Notes under the pieces: model-generated
Seen by the model: the letters and a program-made list of their open reading frames with translations, nothing else
Database searches by the model: none
What the model was told of the DNA's origin: nothing
Shown: piece by piece, positions 1-9,972 of the stretch
Numbering within the stretch: the stretch's first letter is position 1
Layout of the letters: each line of letters opens with the position of its first letter
Translations under genes and position numbers: made by a program
Source: Aureococcus anophagefferens
Taxonomy: Eukaryota > Sar > Pelagophyceae > Pelagomonadales > Pelagomonadaceae
Length of the DNA stretch: 64,000 nucleotides
NCBI RefSeq assembly: GCF_000186865.1
Contig: NW_008705592.1
Span: forward strand, 151,700-215,699
Reading direction: 5' to 3'

Positions 1-2424
1 CGGCGCGTGCCGGTCCCGACGTCGACGTGGTGCCTTCGCCGAAGCCCACCTTCACCGTCGGCTTCCTCAACCGCGTGACCGAAGCCCTCACGTCGTTCTC
101 CTTCGAGGACATCGGTTCTCTTGCCTCCCAGCTCGAGGGGGCCGCGCCGGCGGCAAAGGCGTTGGCCGAGAACCTCATCCTTTGGATCCAGGATCCGTTC
201 CAGGCCAAGACCATCAAGGCCGAGAAGGAGGCCAAGGCCCTCCAGGCCGACAACGAGGACCTGCGGTCCAAGAACCAGGACCTGCGCGAGCGCCTCGCGG
301 CGGTAGAGGCGAACCTCGAGCTCGCGACGTCGTCGCTCGCCGCCAAGGCCAAGAAGTTCGTCACGAACCTCTTCTTCAAGGAGTCGCCGACGGCGAAGGA
401 GGCCGCTCCGGTTCCCGAGGACAAGGACCCGCGCGCGCAGAACAAGGACCTGCGCGCCGAGAACGAAGACCTGCGCGAGCGCCTCGCGGCGGCGGAGGCC
501 AGCCTCGAGCTCGCGACGTCGGCGGAGTCGCCCGCGAAGGCCTTCGTCAAGCGCCTCTGGTTCAAGGAGCCGTCGAACGCGTCCGAGGTCGAGGCCCTGC
601 GCGAGCAACTCGCGGCGGCCGAGGCGCGCGCCGCGGCGGAACTCGCGGCGGCGGAGGCGCGCGCCGCGGCGGCCGAAGCGAGCCTTGCGGCCTCGGAGTC
701 GCGCGCGGTGGCGGCGGAGTCGCGCGCCTCAGTGGCTAAAGCCGGCCTCGCGGCGTCGACGACCCTAGTCAAGGAGTCCGCGCAAGAGATCGAGGACCTG
801 CGCGAGCGCAACGCGGCCTTGGAGGAAGACGTCGTGGCGCTCCACGCGTCGTCGTCGTTCGAGGACTCCACGGCCAAGGGAGCCGTGCAGCCCCGTCGCC
901 TCCAGAGTGCTAGCGGCTCTGCGCCGATCTTCGGCAAGTGCTATGATCCCGCGGCGCTGACGTACCTGCGAGTTCTCCCCGCGTCCCCGACGCCCGGCGC
1001 GCCGCGCGACCGCCCCTCGGCGTCGCAGGAGCTTCGGCTACAACCAGATCACCGGCTCGATCCCGCCCGAGATCGGCCAGCTCGCGGCGCTGACGTACCT
1101 GCGAGTTCTCCCCGCGTCCCCGACGCCCGGCGCGCCGCGCGACCGCCCCTCGGCGTCGCAGGGGCCTCAACAGCAACAAGATCACCGGCTCGATCCCGAC
1201 CGAGATCGGCCAGCTCACGAAGCTCGAGTACCTGCGAGTTCCACCGCGTCCCAGACGCCCGGATCGCCCCGCGACCGCGCCTCGGCGTCGCAGGGACCTC
1301 CGCAACAACCAGATCGACGGCCCGATCCCGACCGAGATGGGCCAGCTCACGGAGCTGAAGTTCCCGCGAGTTCTCCCCCCGTCCCCGACGCCCGGCGCGC
1401 CGCGCGACCGCCCCTCGGCGTCGCAGGTGGCTCGACAACAACAAGATCACCGGCACGATCCCGCCCGAGATCGGCCAGCTCACGAAGCTGGATTACCTGC
1501 GAGTTCTCCCCGCGTCCCCGACGCCCGGCGCGCCGCGCGACCGCCCCTCGGCGTCGCAGGTGGCTCGGCTCCAACCAGATCACCGGCCCGATCCCGCCCG
1601 AGATCGGCCAGCTCACGGCGCTGCAGTACCTGCGAGTTCCCCCCGCGTCCCCAAAGCCCGGCGCGCCCCGCAACCGCCCCTCGGTGTCGCAGGAGCCTCG
1701 AGAACAACAACAAGATCTCCGGCACGTTCCCCCCCGAGCTTTGCGGCGTCGCGACTTGCCAGGCCAACGCTGGCAACGACCTCGTCGCGCCGTGCGGCTC
1801 GACGGGCTGCTGCGATCTGGGGGTCGGTGCAGCGTGTACCGTGACGACGCCCAAGCCCACGCTTCTGCTCACGACGCCCAAGCCCACGACGCCCGAGACC
1901 ACGCCCGAGCCCACGGCCAAGCCCACGGCGCCCGAGCCCACGACGCCCGCGACCACGCCCGCGTCCACTGTCAAGTCCTGCGCCGACGAGGACGACGAAT
2001 CCGACTACCGCGGCACAATCTCCGAGACCAAAACCGGAGCCACGTGTCAGAAGTGGACGGCTCAGTCGCCGCACAGCCATGTCGTCACGCCCGAAGCAAG
2101 GCCGGACAAGGGCCTCGGCGACCACAACTACTGCCGCAACCCCAGCACGAATCAGCCCCACGCCTGGTGCTAAACGCGGAGGGTCAGAGCGGCGCCGGCG
2201 GAACGGACCGCTGGGACTTCTGCTCCATCCCCAAGTGTTCCTCGAACAACAACGGCGGCACGTCCGCGTCACTCGCCATCATCATCCCCGTCGTCGTCGC
2301 GGCCGTCCTCCTCCTCGCGGCCGTCCTCTTCCTCGTCCGCAAGCGCGTCGTCGCCGCGCGCCAGCACCACCGCGAGAGCATGCCTACCGTCGGCGGTGAG
2401 GACGAGGACCAGGCCGAGGCCTAA
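1..2424 (+). CDS. Coiled coil - LRR - kringle - single TM protein, partial 5', frameshifted
   Basis: The frame is open to the left edge (position 27 is GTG, not ATG), so the true start lies upstream. The first ~280 residues are Ala/Glu/Arg-rich coiled coil. A truncated leucine-rich repeat (LRR) follows, ending in PAALTYL at 967, then five complete 24-residue plant-type LRRs of pattern NKITGSIPxEIGQL, each a 72-nt exon (1029-1100, 1162-1233, 1294-1365, 1427-1498, 1560-1631), and a last LRR from 1693. Introns of 60-61 nt with GC donors and CAG acceptors separate them. Next come a Thr/Pro-rich linker, a kringle domain (YRG, CQKW, PHSH, NYCRNP, AWC) and a helix AIIIPVVVAAVLLLAAVLFL. The frame breaks at the kringle AWC, where TAA lies at 2171-2173; one missing base would restore RWDFCSIPKC and the membrane helix. 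Either sequence error or a damaged gene. Likely a surface receptor or adhesin. The intracellular-looking N-terminus without a signal peptide is odd and may mark a fusion. Confidence 0.6.
968..1692 (+). repeat. Tandem LRR exon-intron array, ~132-bp unit
   Basis: Six introns (968-1028, 1101-1161, 1234-1293, 1366-1426, 1499-1559, 1632-1692) alternate with 72-nt exons. Introns 1, 2 and 5 are identical over 61 nt and intron 4 differs at one base, while the exons between them differ at many positions. All start GCGAGTT and end TCGCAG. The unit looks like a repeatedly duplicated LRR exon plus intron. Confidence 0.85.
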
Positions 2425-2895
2425 AGAAGAAGCAAGCACGCGGGCGAAGGTCGCAAGGACCCCCGCCCGCCGAGGCCCGCGTCGGGCGCCAGCCCCCGCC
2501 AAGCGCCTCCACCGTCCGTGCACCGAAGATGCTGCGCCGCGCCACGCCCATCCGCCCGCCCCCCCCCACCCGCCGAGCCTCGCTCCGACCGCCCGCGTCG
2601 CGAACGCCGCCGCTCCTCTTCGGAGGGCGCGGCGGCCGATCGCTTTGATGATGGGAGAGTTCCCCTCCAAAATCGACGCGGCCTCGTCATCGAGCGCGGC
2701 TCCGGGCGCCGCCCGACCCGTCCGCCCCCCTGCCTGCCTGATCCCCCCGCGCCCTGTGTATAGACCTTCGGTATACGGGCGCGGTACTCCGCCCGCTCAG
2801 GCCCCGCACCGGTCCGCCGCCGCGCNNNNNNNNNNNNNNNNNNNNNNNNNNNNNNNNNNNNNNNNNNNNNNNNNNAGGCCCCCGGCGCGGGCGGA
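2425..2895. other. Gene-free stretch with 50-N assembly gap (2826-2875)
   Basis: GC-rich sequence between a + strand and a - strand gene end, interrupted by 50 Ns at 2826-2875. No supported ORF or repeat is seen. The gap may hide the true 3' ends of both genes. Confidence 0.9.
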
Positions 2896-5800
2896 TCAGG
2901 ACGCGCGCATGGTCATGTGGATCGACGAGCGCGCGACGCGGAACCCGTTGAGCACCGCGGCGGCGAGCAGCACGACGAGCATGGCGAGGTTGAAGCGGCG
3001 GTTCTCCGGGATGGCGTCGTAGTGGTGGAGGACCCAGTCGTAGCCCCGGTCCCGGTCGCTGTTGCGGTGCGTGAAGAAGTAGACCCAGCCGTTCTGGATC
3101 GCGTACGTGAGCGGGTTCGCCCAGTAGAGCCAGATGAAGATGTCCTTGAAGCGGTGGCGCGCGACGAGGCCGCCGGAGCACGTGAGCATGACCAGGATCA
3201 GCGGCTCCGTGACCTGGGCGACGCGGATCTTGTCCGGCACCGCGAGCCCGACGGTCATGGCGACGGCGACGAACGTCGCCGCGGCGACGGCGCTGCCGAA
3301 CGCGCAGGGCGCGACGCGCCACAGATCCATGGGCAGCCCCAGCAGAAAGTAGAGCCAGGGCATGATGCTCAGGCAACACAAGAAGACCCAGCTCAGCGTC
3401 ACGGTGCAGCGCGCGGCCCAGTACGCCTCCGCCGAGTAGAGCCCGTTGCGGAACTCGCGCGCGACGAACGCCCTCTCTCCCGGGACGAGCATGACGGACA
3501 CGCCCATGGACGACATGGCGGGCACGCTCGAGATCATGTAGACGGCGATGCCCAGGTAGACGTTGGGGCCGAAGTTGTGGAAGTTGAGCGCCGCGAACGT
3601 CCCCGTCGCGAGCGGCGCGGTGAAGAAGGCGATGCCCTGGGCCGGGTCCACCTTCCAGAGCTTGACGTTGCGCCGCACGAGCGCGAGATACTGGTCGGCG
3701 GGGCCCAGCGCGTAGGCGCCGGCCCGCGCCGCGACGCCGGTTTTCTTCGCCGCGTCGACCGCGGGGACCGCGGCCGCGGCCTCGGCCCGGGCCTGGGGCT
3801 CGACGCCGCCGCGCGCGAGCTCGACCATGACGAAGTCCGCGGGGTTCTCCAGCGGCGGGCAGGCGCGGCCCCGGCCCTCGAGGAAGGGCTTGAGGCCCGC
3901 CGGAGCGCCGCCGTAGACGGGCCGGCCGCCCGCGACGACGACGAGGCGGTGGAAGGTCTCGACGATGGCCCAGGGGGGCTGGTGGATCGTGCAGATCACC
4001 GTGCGCCGCTCGACGGCGCTGAGCGACGTGATTATTTTGGCGACGAGGAGCGTCGCGGCCGCGTCGAGGCCCGTCGTCGGCTCGTCGATGATCATGACGG
4101 GCCGGTCGCCGAGGAGGTCCATGGCCACGCTCAGCCGCTTCTTCTGGCCGCCGGAGAGCGACGGCTTGTCCGGGCCGCCGACGACGACGTCGCGCTTGCC
4201 GTCGAGGCCCAGCGACGCGAGCACGCGCGCGCACGCCGCGGGCGCCGCGCCCGCGGGCAGGCTCAGCAGGGCCTTGTGGTGCAGCGTCTCGCCAACGGTT
4301 AGCTCTGCGATGAGGGCGTCGTCCTGGGGCGTGTACGTCGCCAGGAGCCGGAACTGTTCGGGCCTGGGCAGGAAAAGGGTGCGAAATTCCAAACTTCAAA
4401 GGCTCCTATCTCGGTCGTTTTCCGCTCGTTTCGGCTGATTTTTGGACGAGCGATCATCTCTCGGAGCGCTCTCGAAGCGTGGGTACTGTTTTTGAAACGC
4501 GCGCGCGCGGAACACTCACGTTGAAGCGACGTAGAATCACCCTTTTCCTGCCCTGGTTCCGGCGACGCCTCGGCGCCGTCGACGAGGACCCGGCCTTGGG
4601 TTTCGCCCGCGACGCGGCCCCCCAGGGCGTCGAGGAGCGTGCTCTTGCCCGCGCCGCTCGGGCCCATGAGCGCCGTCGCCGTCGCGCCGGGGAAGACGAC
4701 CGTCGCGTCCTTGACGGCCGCCCTGTCGGGGCCGCCCTTTGCGTCCGCGGCGTGCCAGAACCAGAGGCGGTCCGCGGCCACGGCCACGGGCGTCGCGCCC
4801 GCGTCGGCGCCGCCGTAGGTCGCCTTGTCGGCCTCGAGGGCCTCGTATTCCCCGTCCTTGGCGGGCTTCGCGACCTCGACGCGCGTCGGCGGCGCCGGGT
4901 CCTGCCGCGCGAGCGACCGGGCGCACGCGACGCCCCCCGCGGCGACGACAAAAACCAGGATGGCGAGCTCCGCGAGGTAGCAGGACCGCACGTTGCCCGG
5001 GTTCACGCCCCAGAACTCCTTGGACCGCAGGAGGTAGTACGCGGCCTCGTCCGCGTGGTCTAGCGTCACGCAGAAGATGATCTTGATGTAGTAGTGGAAG
5101 ATGTTCGCCTTCTGGAGGTAGAAGAAGGCGGGCCGCATCATGTGGCCCGGGATGAGGAAGCCCGACGTGAGGAGGGAGAAGACGTGGAACGCCGTCACGA
5201 GGCCCGGCCCGAGAGTCTTCTCGAACGCGCAGCCGATGCCGAGCCCGATGACGGTGCACTTGGCGAAGTGGACGATCGTCGCCGCGTAGAAGTGCCAGAG
5301 GAGGGCGTAGGGCGCCGCCGTCGCCGGCCGGCCGGCGTTCATGCCGTGGACGCCCATGACTATTGAAGTAGTGACAAGGGCGGCGACGCACGCGGACGCG
5401 CACGCCACCGAGACGCGCGCGGCCCAGTACGCGGACGCCGCGTAGGTCCCGTTGCGCCACTCGCGCTTCACGAAGGGCCGCTCCAGGGGCACGTAGACGG
5501 CGGCGGGCGTCGCGCAGCCCAGGAAGACCGTGAAGCCCCAGAAGAGGAGCATCTCCGCCTTCGACTGGCTCCACGACTCGTCGTAGACGAGCGAGCTGCA
5601 GAAGAGCGCGACGACGACGACGATGCAGTAGGTCGTCAGGGCCTGGCCCGGCGCGGCGACCCAGATGCGCGCCGTGCGGCCGAGGAGCACGGCGTACTGG
5701 CGGCCGAGGGGGACGTCGTACTCCGCGGGCGCGCCGCCGCCGCCGGCCCACGCGTCGGCCATGCTCGCCGCGTAGAACTGGGACGCCTTCGCGAGCGCGT

Positions 5801-6850
5801 CGTGCTTCTCGCGCGACGCCTCCCATTTGTCGGCCCACGCGCCGGGGTCCGCGTCGAGGGCGACGAGCGCGGCGTCCGCGGGGTTGCCGCCGCCGTCGGT
5901 CGGGGCCGCGGCCGCGAAGTACGCGGGCGCGGCGTCCGGCGCGCCGGCGAAGGCCGCGCGGCCGCCCGGCGCGAGGAAGAGGACCTGGTCGAAGGTGGAG
6001 AAGAGGCCCCAGGACGGCTGGTGGATCGTCGCCACGACCGTGCGCTGCTCGTCGCGCGCCGCGGCCTGGGCAGCAAAAGGGTGATTCAAGTTCTCTTCAA
6101 CATGAGTGTTCCGCGCGCGCGCGTTCCAAAACAAGCGGCCACGCGTCGAGACCGCTCCGAGAGATGATCGCTCGTCCAAAAATCAGCCGAAACGAGTGGA
6201 AAACGGCCGAGAAAGGAGCCTTTGAAGTTGGGAATTTCGCTCTCTTTTGCTGCCCTGGCCGCGGCCTGGAGCAGGTCCACGAGGTCCTTCGCGGCCGCCG
6301 CGTCGAGGCCGCTCGTCGGCTCGTCCATGAGCAGCACGGGCCGCCCGCTCAGGAACTCGATGGCCGCGCTCAGGCGCCGCATCTGCCCGCCGCTGATGCC
6401 CACGGCGCCGCCGCCGCCGACGCGTTTGTGGGAGGCGGCCGCGAGGCCGAGGCGCTCGAGGTAGCCGTCGACGCGACCGTCGTCGCCGCCCGCCGGCGCC
6501 CGCAGGGCGTGCGCGTAGACCAGGGTCTGCCGCACGGTCAGGTCCGCCAGCAGCTCGTCGTCCTGGGGCATGAGCGTCGCGAGCCGCCGGTACGCGGCGC
6601 GCGGCGGCACGGCGCCGTCGACGAGCACGGCGCCGGACACGTCGCCACCGCCGCGGCCGCAGAGCAGCCCGAGCAGCGTCGATTTCCCCGCGCCGCTCGG
6701 GCCCATGAGGGCCGTCAGCGTGCCCGGCTCGAAGCGCGCGTTCACGCCGGAGACGAGCGTCGCGCCGTTGACGACGTAGCCCAGGTCCAGCGCCTCGAGG
6801 GTCACGCCGGCGCGGCCCCCGACCTCCACGTCCGCCACGTCCTTGCCCAT
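2896..6850 (-). CDS. Full-size ABCG (PDR-type) ABC transporter
   Basis: Exons 6850-6266, 6065-4564 and 4363-2896 join in frame to 1184 residues with the order NBD-TMD-NBD-TMD. NBD1 has Walker A GPSGAGKST (about 50-58), Q-loop MPQDD (~95), signature ISGGQ (~152), Walker B MDEPTSGLD (~175-183) and H-loop ATIHQPSW (~210). NBD2 has a second GPSGAGKST (~663), TPQDD, LSGGQKKRLS, IIDEPTTGLD and CTIHQPPW. Each NBD is followed by a hydrophobic six-helix type region. This is a plasma-membrane or organelle exporter of the ABCG family; the substrate cannot be told. Both introns are family A introners: one falls between Walker B and H-loop of NBD1, the other between Walker A and Q-loop of NBD2. It shares a 244-bp divergent promoter with the flavin monooxygenase. 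Confidence 0.93.
4364..4563 (-). mobile_element. Introner A1 (family A, antisense to host gene)
   Basis: Element 4364-4555 with perfect 16-bp inverted ends (GGGCAGGAAAAGGGTG). TSD gttcgggc (4356-4363) and gttccggc (4556-4563), 7 of 8 identical. The intron on the - strand is 4563-4364: GC donor from the TSD, CCCAG acceptor from the element end. Splicing gives EASPEQFRLLATY in NBD2. The internal orientation is opposite to the sense copies. Confidence 0.93.
6066..6265 (-). mobile_element. Introner A2 (family A)
   Basis: Element 6066-6257, TSD gccgcggc at 6058-6065 and 6258-6265. The 200-nt - strand intron uses a GC donor and a CAG acceptor. Joining gives DLLQ|AAARDEQRTVVATIHQP, as expected for an ABCG nucleotide-binding domain. 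Confidence 0.94.
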
Positions 6851-6949
6851 GGTCGTCGGCGCGGCCTGCTTCAGGACGTCGCGCGGTCGGGCAGCCCGAG
6901 GAAGGGGTCTGGGAACCTCAACACATTGACGCGATCGGAAAATACGATG

Positions 6950-6983
6950 CTTTTGACGTCAAAAGGTAGCTTTCGTGAGTCAC
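6950..6983. promoter_or_regulatory. CRE palindrome and AP-1-like site in divergent promoter
   Basis: CTTTTGACGTCAAAAG (6950-6965) is a perfect 16-bp palindrome centred on TGACGTCA. Ten bases on lies GTGAGTCAC (6975-6983), a palindromic TGAGTCA site. Both are classical bZIP targets. They sit between the ABCG gene (start 6850, -) and the monooxygenase (start 7095, +). Confidence 0.55.
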
Positions 6984-7094
6984 GGTGTCGAGAGTTGAAC
7001 GGGGCAGCCCGACCTCTGCGTCCGAACTTCAGCCGCCTTTGTCAGCTTTAGTTTTCCATTCGACCGCGACACACACCCTTCCGCGCGCCTCGAG

Positions 7095-9126
7095 ATGTGC
7101 GCCCCGCCCGGCGCCATGCTCCACGCCGAGCCCCGCGCGCTGGCGGGGCGGCGCGTCCTCGTCATCGGCGCCGGGCCGAGCGGCCTCGTGGCGCTCAAGG
7201 AGCACCTCGCCTGCGGCAACGACGCCGTCGCCGTGGAGCGGACGCCGCGCATCGGCGGCTGGTTCGCCGCCGACGACGACGCGGCCTACGACACGCTCAT
7301 GCTGACGACGTCCAACTACTTCATGGCCTACAGCGACGCGCCGCCGCCCAAGGGCGAGAAGATGCGCTACTGGACGAAGAAGGAGTACGCGGCCTACCTC
7401 GAGGCCTACGCGGCGCGCTTCGACCTGAAGCCGCACATCGAGTTCTCCACGGACCTCGTCCGCTGCGCCTACGCGGGCGGCCGGTGGACCGCGACGACGC
7501 GCGCCGGCGGCGCGGCCGCCGAGCGGTCCTTCGACGCCGTCGTCGCGTGCACGGGCAGCAACAGCGACCCCAAGTGGCCCCGCGAGGTCGCCGCGGGCTT
7601 CCCGGGCGCGCAGCTCCACTCGTCGGACTACAAGAACGCGACCCGCTTCGCGGGGCAGACCGTCGTCGTCGTCGGTTTAGGCCAGGGCAGCAAAAGAGAG
7701 CGACATGCCCAACTTCCAAGGCTCCGATCTCGGCCGTTTTCCACTCGTTTCGGCTGATTTTTGGACGAGCGATCATCTCTCGGAACGGTCTCGACGCGTG
7801 GATGCTTTTTCCGGAACGCGAGCGCGCGCGGCACACTCACGTTGAAGCGACGTTGAATCACTCTTGTGCTGCCCAGGCCTCGGCGAGTCGTCCGCGGACC
7901 TCGCGAGCGAGGTCGCCGCGGTGGCCGCGCGCGCGGTCGTCTGGACGCGGTCGCCGCCGACCATCGCGCCGCGCTTCCCCGCCCTCCTCGACAAGTTCCC
8001 CGACGAGTACGCCATCATCACGGACAAGGCGGAGGCGGACAAGTGCGCGATGCCCGACTTTCTCGAGTACATGACGACGCCGCGCGTCATGCAGGCCGCG
8101 TCCGTCTTCCTCGTCGGCGCGAACAAGCAGCAGTACTTCGGCATGATCAAGGACGACGCGAGTGCGTCGCCCGAGGCGCGGCTCAGCGCCAAGCTCATCG
8201 TCGCGGCGACGAGGGACGCGTACTACCAGAGCGACCAGGCGCGCTACATCACGAAGAACGGCCGCCCGCTGAAGCTGCTCTGCGAGGGGAAGATGAAGCT
8301 CGTCTGCGCGAAACAATTGGCCGTCGGCGCCGACGCCGTGGCCCGTTTTACGGACGTGAGCTTCGCGGACCTCGACGCGTGCGACCCGCCGCGCGCGGCG
8401 GTCGACGTGCCGAACGTCGACGCGATCTTGTGGTGCACGGGCTACACGACGAAGCTCGCCTGGCTCGCCGAGGACCTGCCCCGGGACCCCCGGGCCTGGT
8501 ACAAGCACTGCTTCGCGCCCGGCTACGGCGCGTCGCTCGCCATGGTCGGCTGGGCCCGGGGCCACCAGGGCGGCATCCCGCAGATGGCCGAGCTGCTCGC
8601 GCGGTACCACGCGCTCCTCGTCGCCGGCGAGCGAAAACTGCCGGCGGACTACGCGGCGCGCGCGGCGCGCGACGGCGCGGAGGAGACGGCCTACTACCGC
8701 CTCTCGCCCCAGCTCCGGCCCCTCGTCGACTACCCGGCCTTCGCGGACTCCGTCGCGGCGCTCATCGGCTGCGAGCCGCGCGCGCCGAACCCGCTCCTCG
8801 ACCCGGCGCGCTGCTTCAAGTACTGGACCTACCCGCTCTGGGCGTGCTGGTTCCGCGAGGTCGGGCCGGGCGCCGCGCCGGACGTCCTCGACGACGTCCT
8901 CGGCCGGTTCCCCGTCAAGGAGTCCGTGGCCGTGTCCCGGAACAACTCGCCCGCGCCCTTCGGCGTCTTCCCCATGCTCGTCATCGGCGCCATCTCCGCG
9001 CTGCTCCAGCTCGCGCCGTCGCTCGTGGGGCTCGCCACGGGCAAGTTCGCGCCCGGCTTCACCGCCGGCTGGGGCTGGGCCAAGCCCAAGCACCGCGTCC
9101 TCCACCGCGGCGCGGCCCCGGCCTAG
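7095..9126 (+). CDS. Flavin-containing monooxygenase
   Basis: Exons 7095-7674 and 7877-9126 give 609 residues. The N-terminal FAD site reads VLVIGAGPSGLVALKE. The FMO fingerprint appears as FPGAQLHSSDYK, and the NADPH-binding loop VVVVGLGESSADLA is completed only after splicing. A second half with WCTGY-like and GH-rich segments follows, ending in a hydrophobic stretch (MLVIGAISALLQLAPSL) that could anchor it to membrane. The family oxidises N- or S-containing small molecules with NADPH and O2; the substrate here is unknown. The intron is introner A3, inserted within the codons of the NADPH loop. It is transcribed away from the ABCG transporter, perhaps under shared bZIP control. Confidence 0.9.
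7675..7876 (+). mobile_element. Introner A3 (family A) with GT donor
   Basis: Element 7683-7876. The upstream TSD copy is gtttaggc (7675-7682), the downstream one gcctcggc (7877-7884), 5 of 8 identical. Using GT at 7675 and CAG at 7874-7876 gives VVVGLGESSAD. The upstream copy seems to have changed from GC to a stronger GTTTAG donor. Confidence 0.9.
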
Positions 9127-9246
9127 GCGGCGGCGGTAGGGGCAGCGACACCCACGCTCTGTGCATAAGAAACAGACTCGGACCACAGGCGAGTCGAGGT
9201 CCGCCACCTCCACGACCACCCCGCCCGGTGCCTCTCCGAAGCCTTA

Positions 9247-9813
9247 CTACAGCTGCTCGATGGGCACGCCGGCGACGTCGGACAGCTGGGCGTTGATGGG
9301 GTCGTTGCGGTAGTCGTCGATGTAGCGGACCTCCTTGATGCCCGCGGAGACGAGCGTCTTGAAGCAGTTGACGCAGGGGTAGTGCGTGATGTAGGCGCTG
9401 GCGCCGTCGAGCGCGATGCCCGTGCGCGCGGCGTGGGACACGGCGTTGACCTCCGCGTGGACCGTCGCCTGCTCGTGGCCGTGCGCCACGATCGATGTGT
9501 GCGGCGCGTTCCGAAAGAAGCCGTTGTAGCCCATGGCCAGCACGCGGCGGTCGCGGACGATGACGCAGCCGACGTGGAGCCGATCGCAGGGGCTCCGCGC
9601 GGACGCGAGCAGGGCCATGGACGCGAAGTACTCGTCCCAGCCCAGGCGCTGGGAATCGTCGGTGCACTTCGCGCAGATCTCCTTCACGCGCCCGAGGAAG
9701 GGCTTCGGCGCGGGCGGGGCGCCGTCGTCGCGCGGGCGCTTGCGGCTCGACGCCGCGGGCTTGCTCGCGGGCGACGCCTCGCTGACCTCGGACGGGCGCT
9801 TGCACGCGTCCAT
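9247..9813 (-). CDS. DCTD: Deoxycytidylate (dCMP) deaminase
   Basis: 188 residues. After a basic Ser/Pro/Lys-rich leader of ~40 residues comes the deaminase fold: WDEYFASMALLASARSPC, then zinc and catalytic motif HAEVNAV and zinc cysteines PCVNC. It converts dCMP to dUMP for dTTP synthesis. The start MDACKRP was chosen because upstream in-frame sequence lacks family character. It ends 120 bp from the convergent monooxygenase and shares a 159-bp divergent promoter with the gene at 9973. Confidence 0.92.
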   Translation of the reverse strand: MDACKRPSEVSEASPASKPAASSRKRPRDDGAPPAPKPFLGRVKEICAKCTDDSQRLGWDEYFASMALLASARSPCDRLHVGCVIVRDRRVLAMGYNGFFRNAPHTSIVAHGHEQATVHAEVNAVSHAARTGIALDGASAYITHYPCVNCFKTLVSAGIKEVRYIDDYRNDPINAQLSDVAGVPIEQL

Positions 9814-9863
9814 CTCTCGGCGCGCGCAGAGTTCGAATTTGCCACTACACTGCAAGTCGCGAT

Positions 9864-9948
9864 GTTTACCCAGCGAAGCAGCCCATGATCGTGATGGTGC
9901 GCGGCTAGCCAGGCGGGGCAAGACACAAGTTTACCCAGACAGCAGCCC
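9864..9948 (+). repeat. Direct repeat pair in divergent promoter
   Basis: GTTTACCCAG followed 4-5 bases later by GCAGCCC occurs at 9864-9884 and again at 9929-9948, 65 bp apart, between the dCMP deaminase and the gene at 9973. The duplicated motif could bind a regulator; no known site is recognised. Confidence 0.45.
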
Positions 9949-9972
9949 TTATGGTATGAACGATTAACCATC

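Noticed and set aside
968..1692. CRISPR-like regular repeat spacing
   Set aside because: The repeats are LRR introns between coding exons in a eukaryotic gene; no palindromic repeat, leader or cas genes.
4555..6257. Introner donor placed inside the element (GCAGG or GCAGC) rather than in the TSD
   Set aside because: It would leave the duplicated TSD codons in the protein; the TSD donor restores the expected family sequence exactly in every case.
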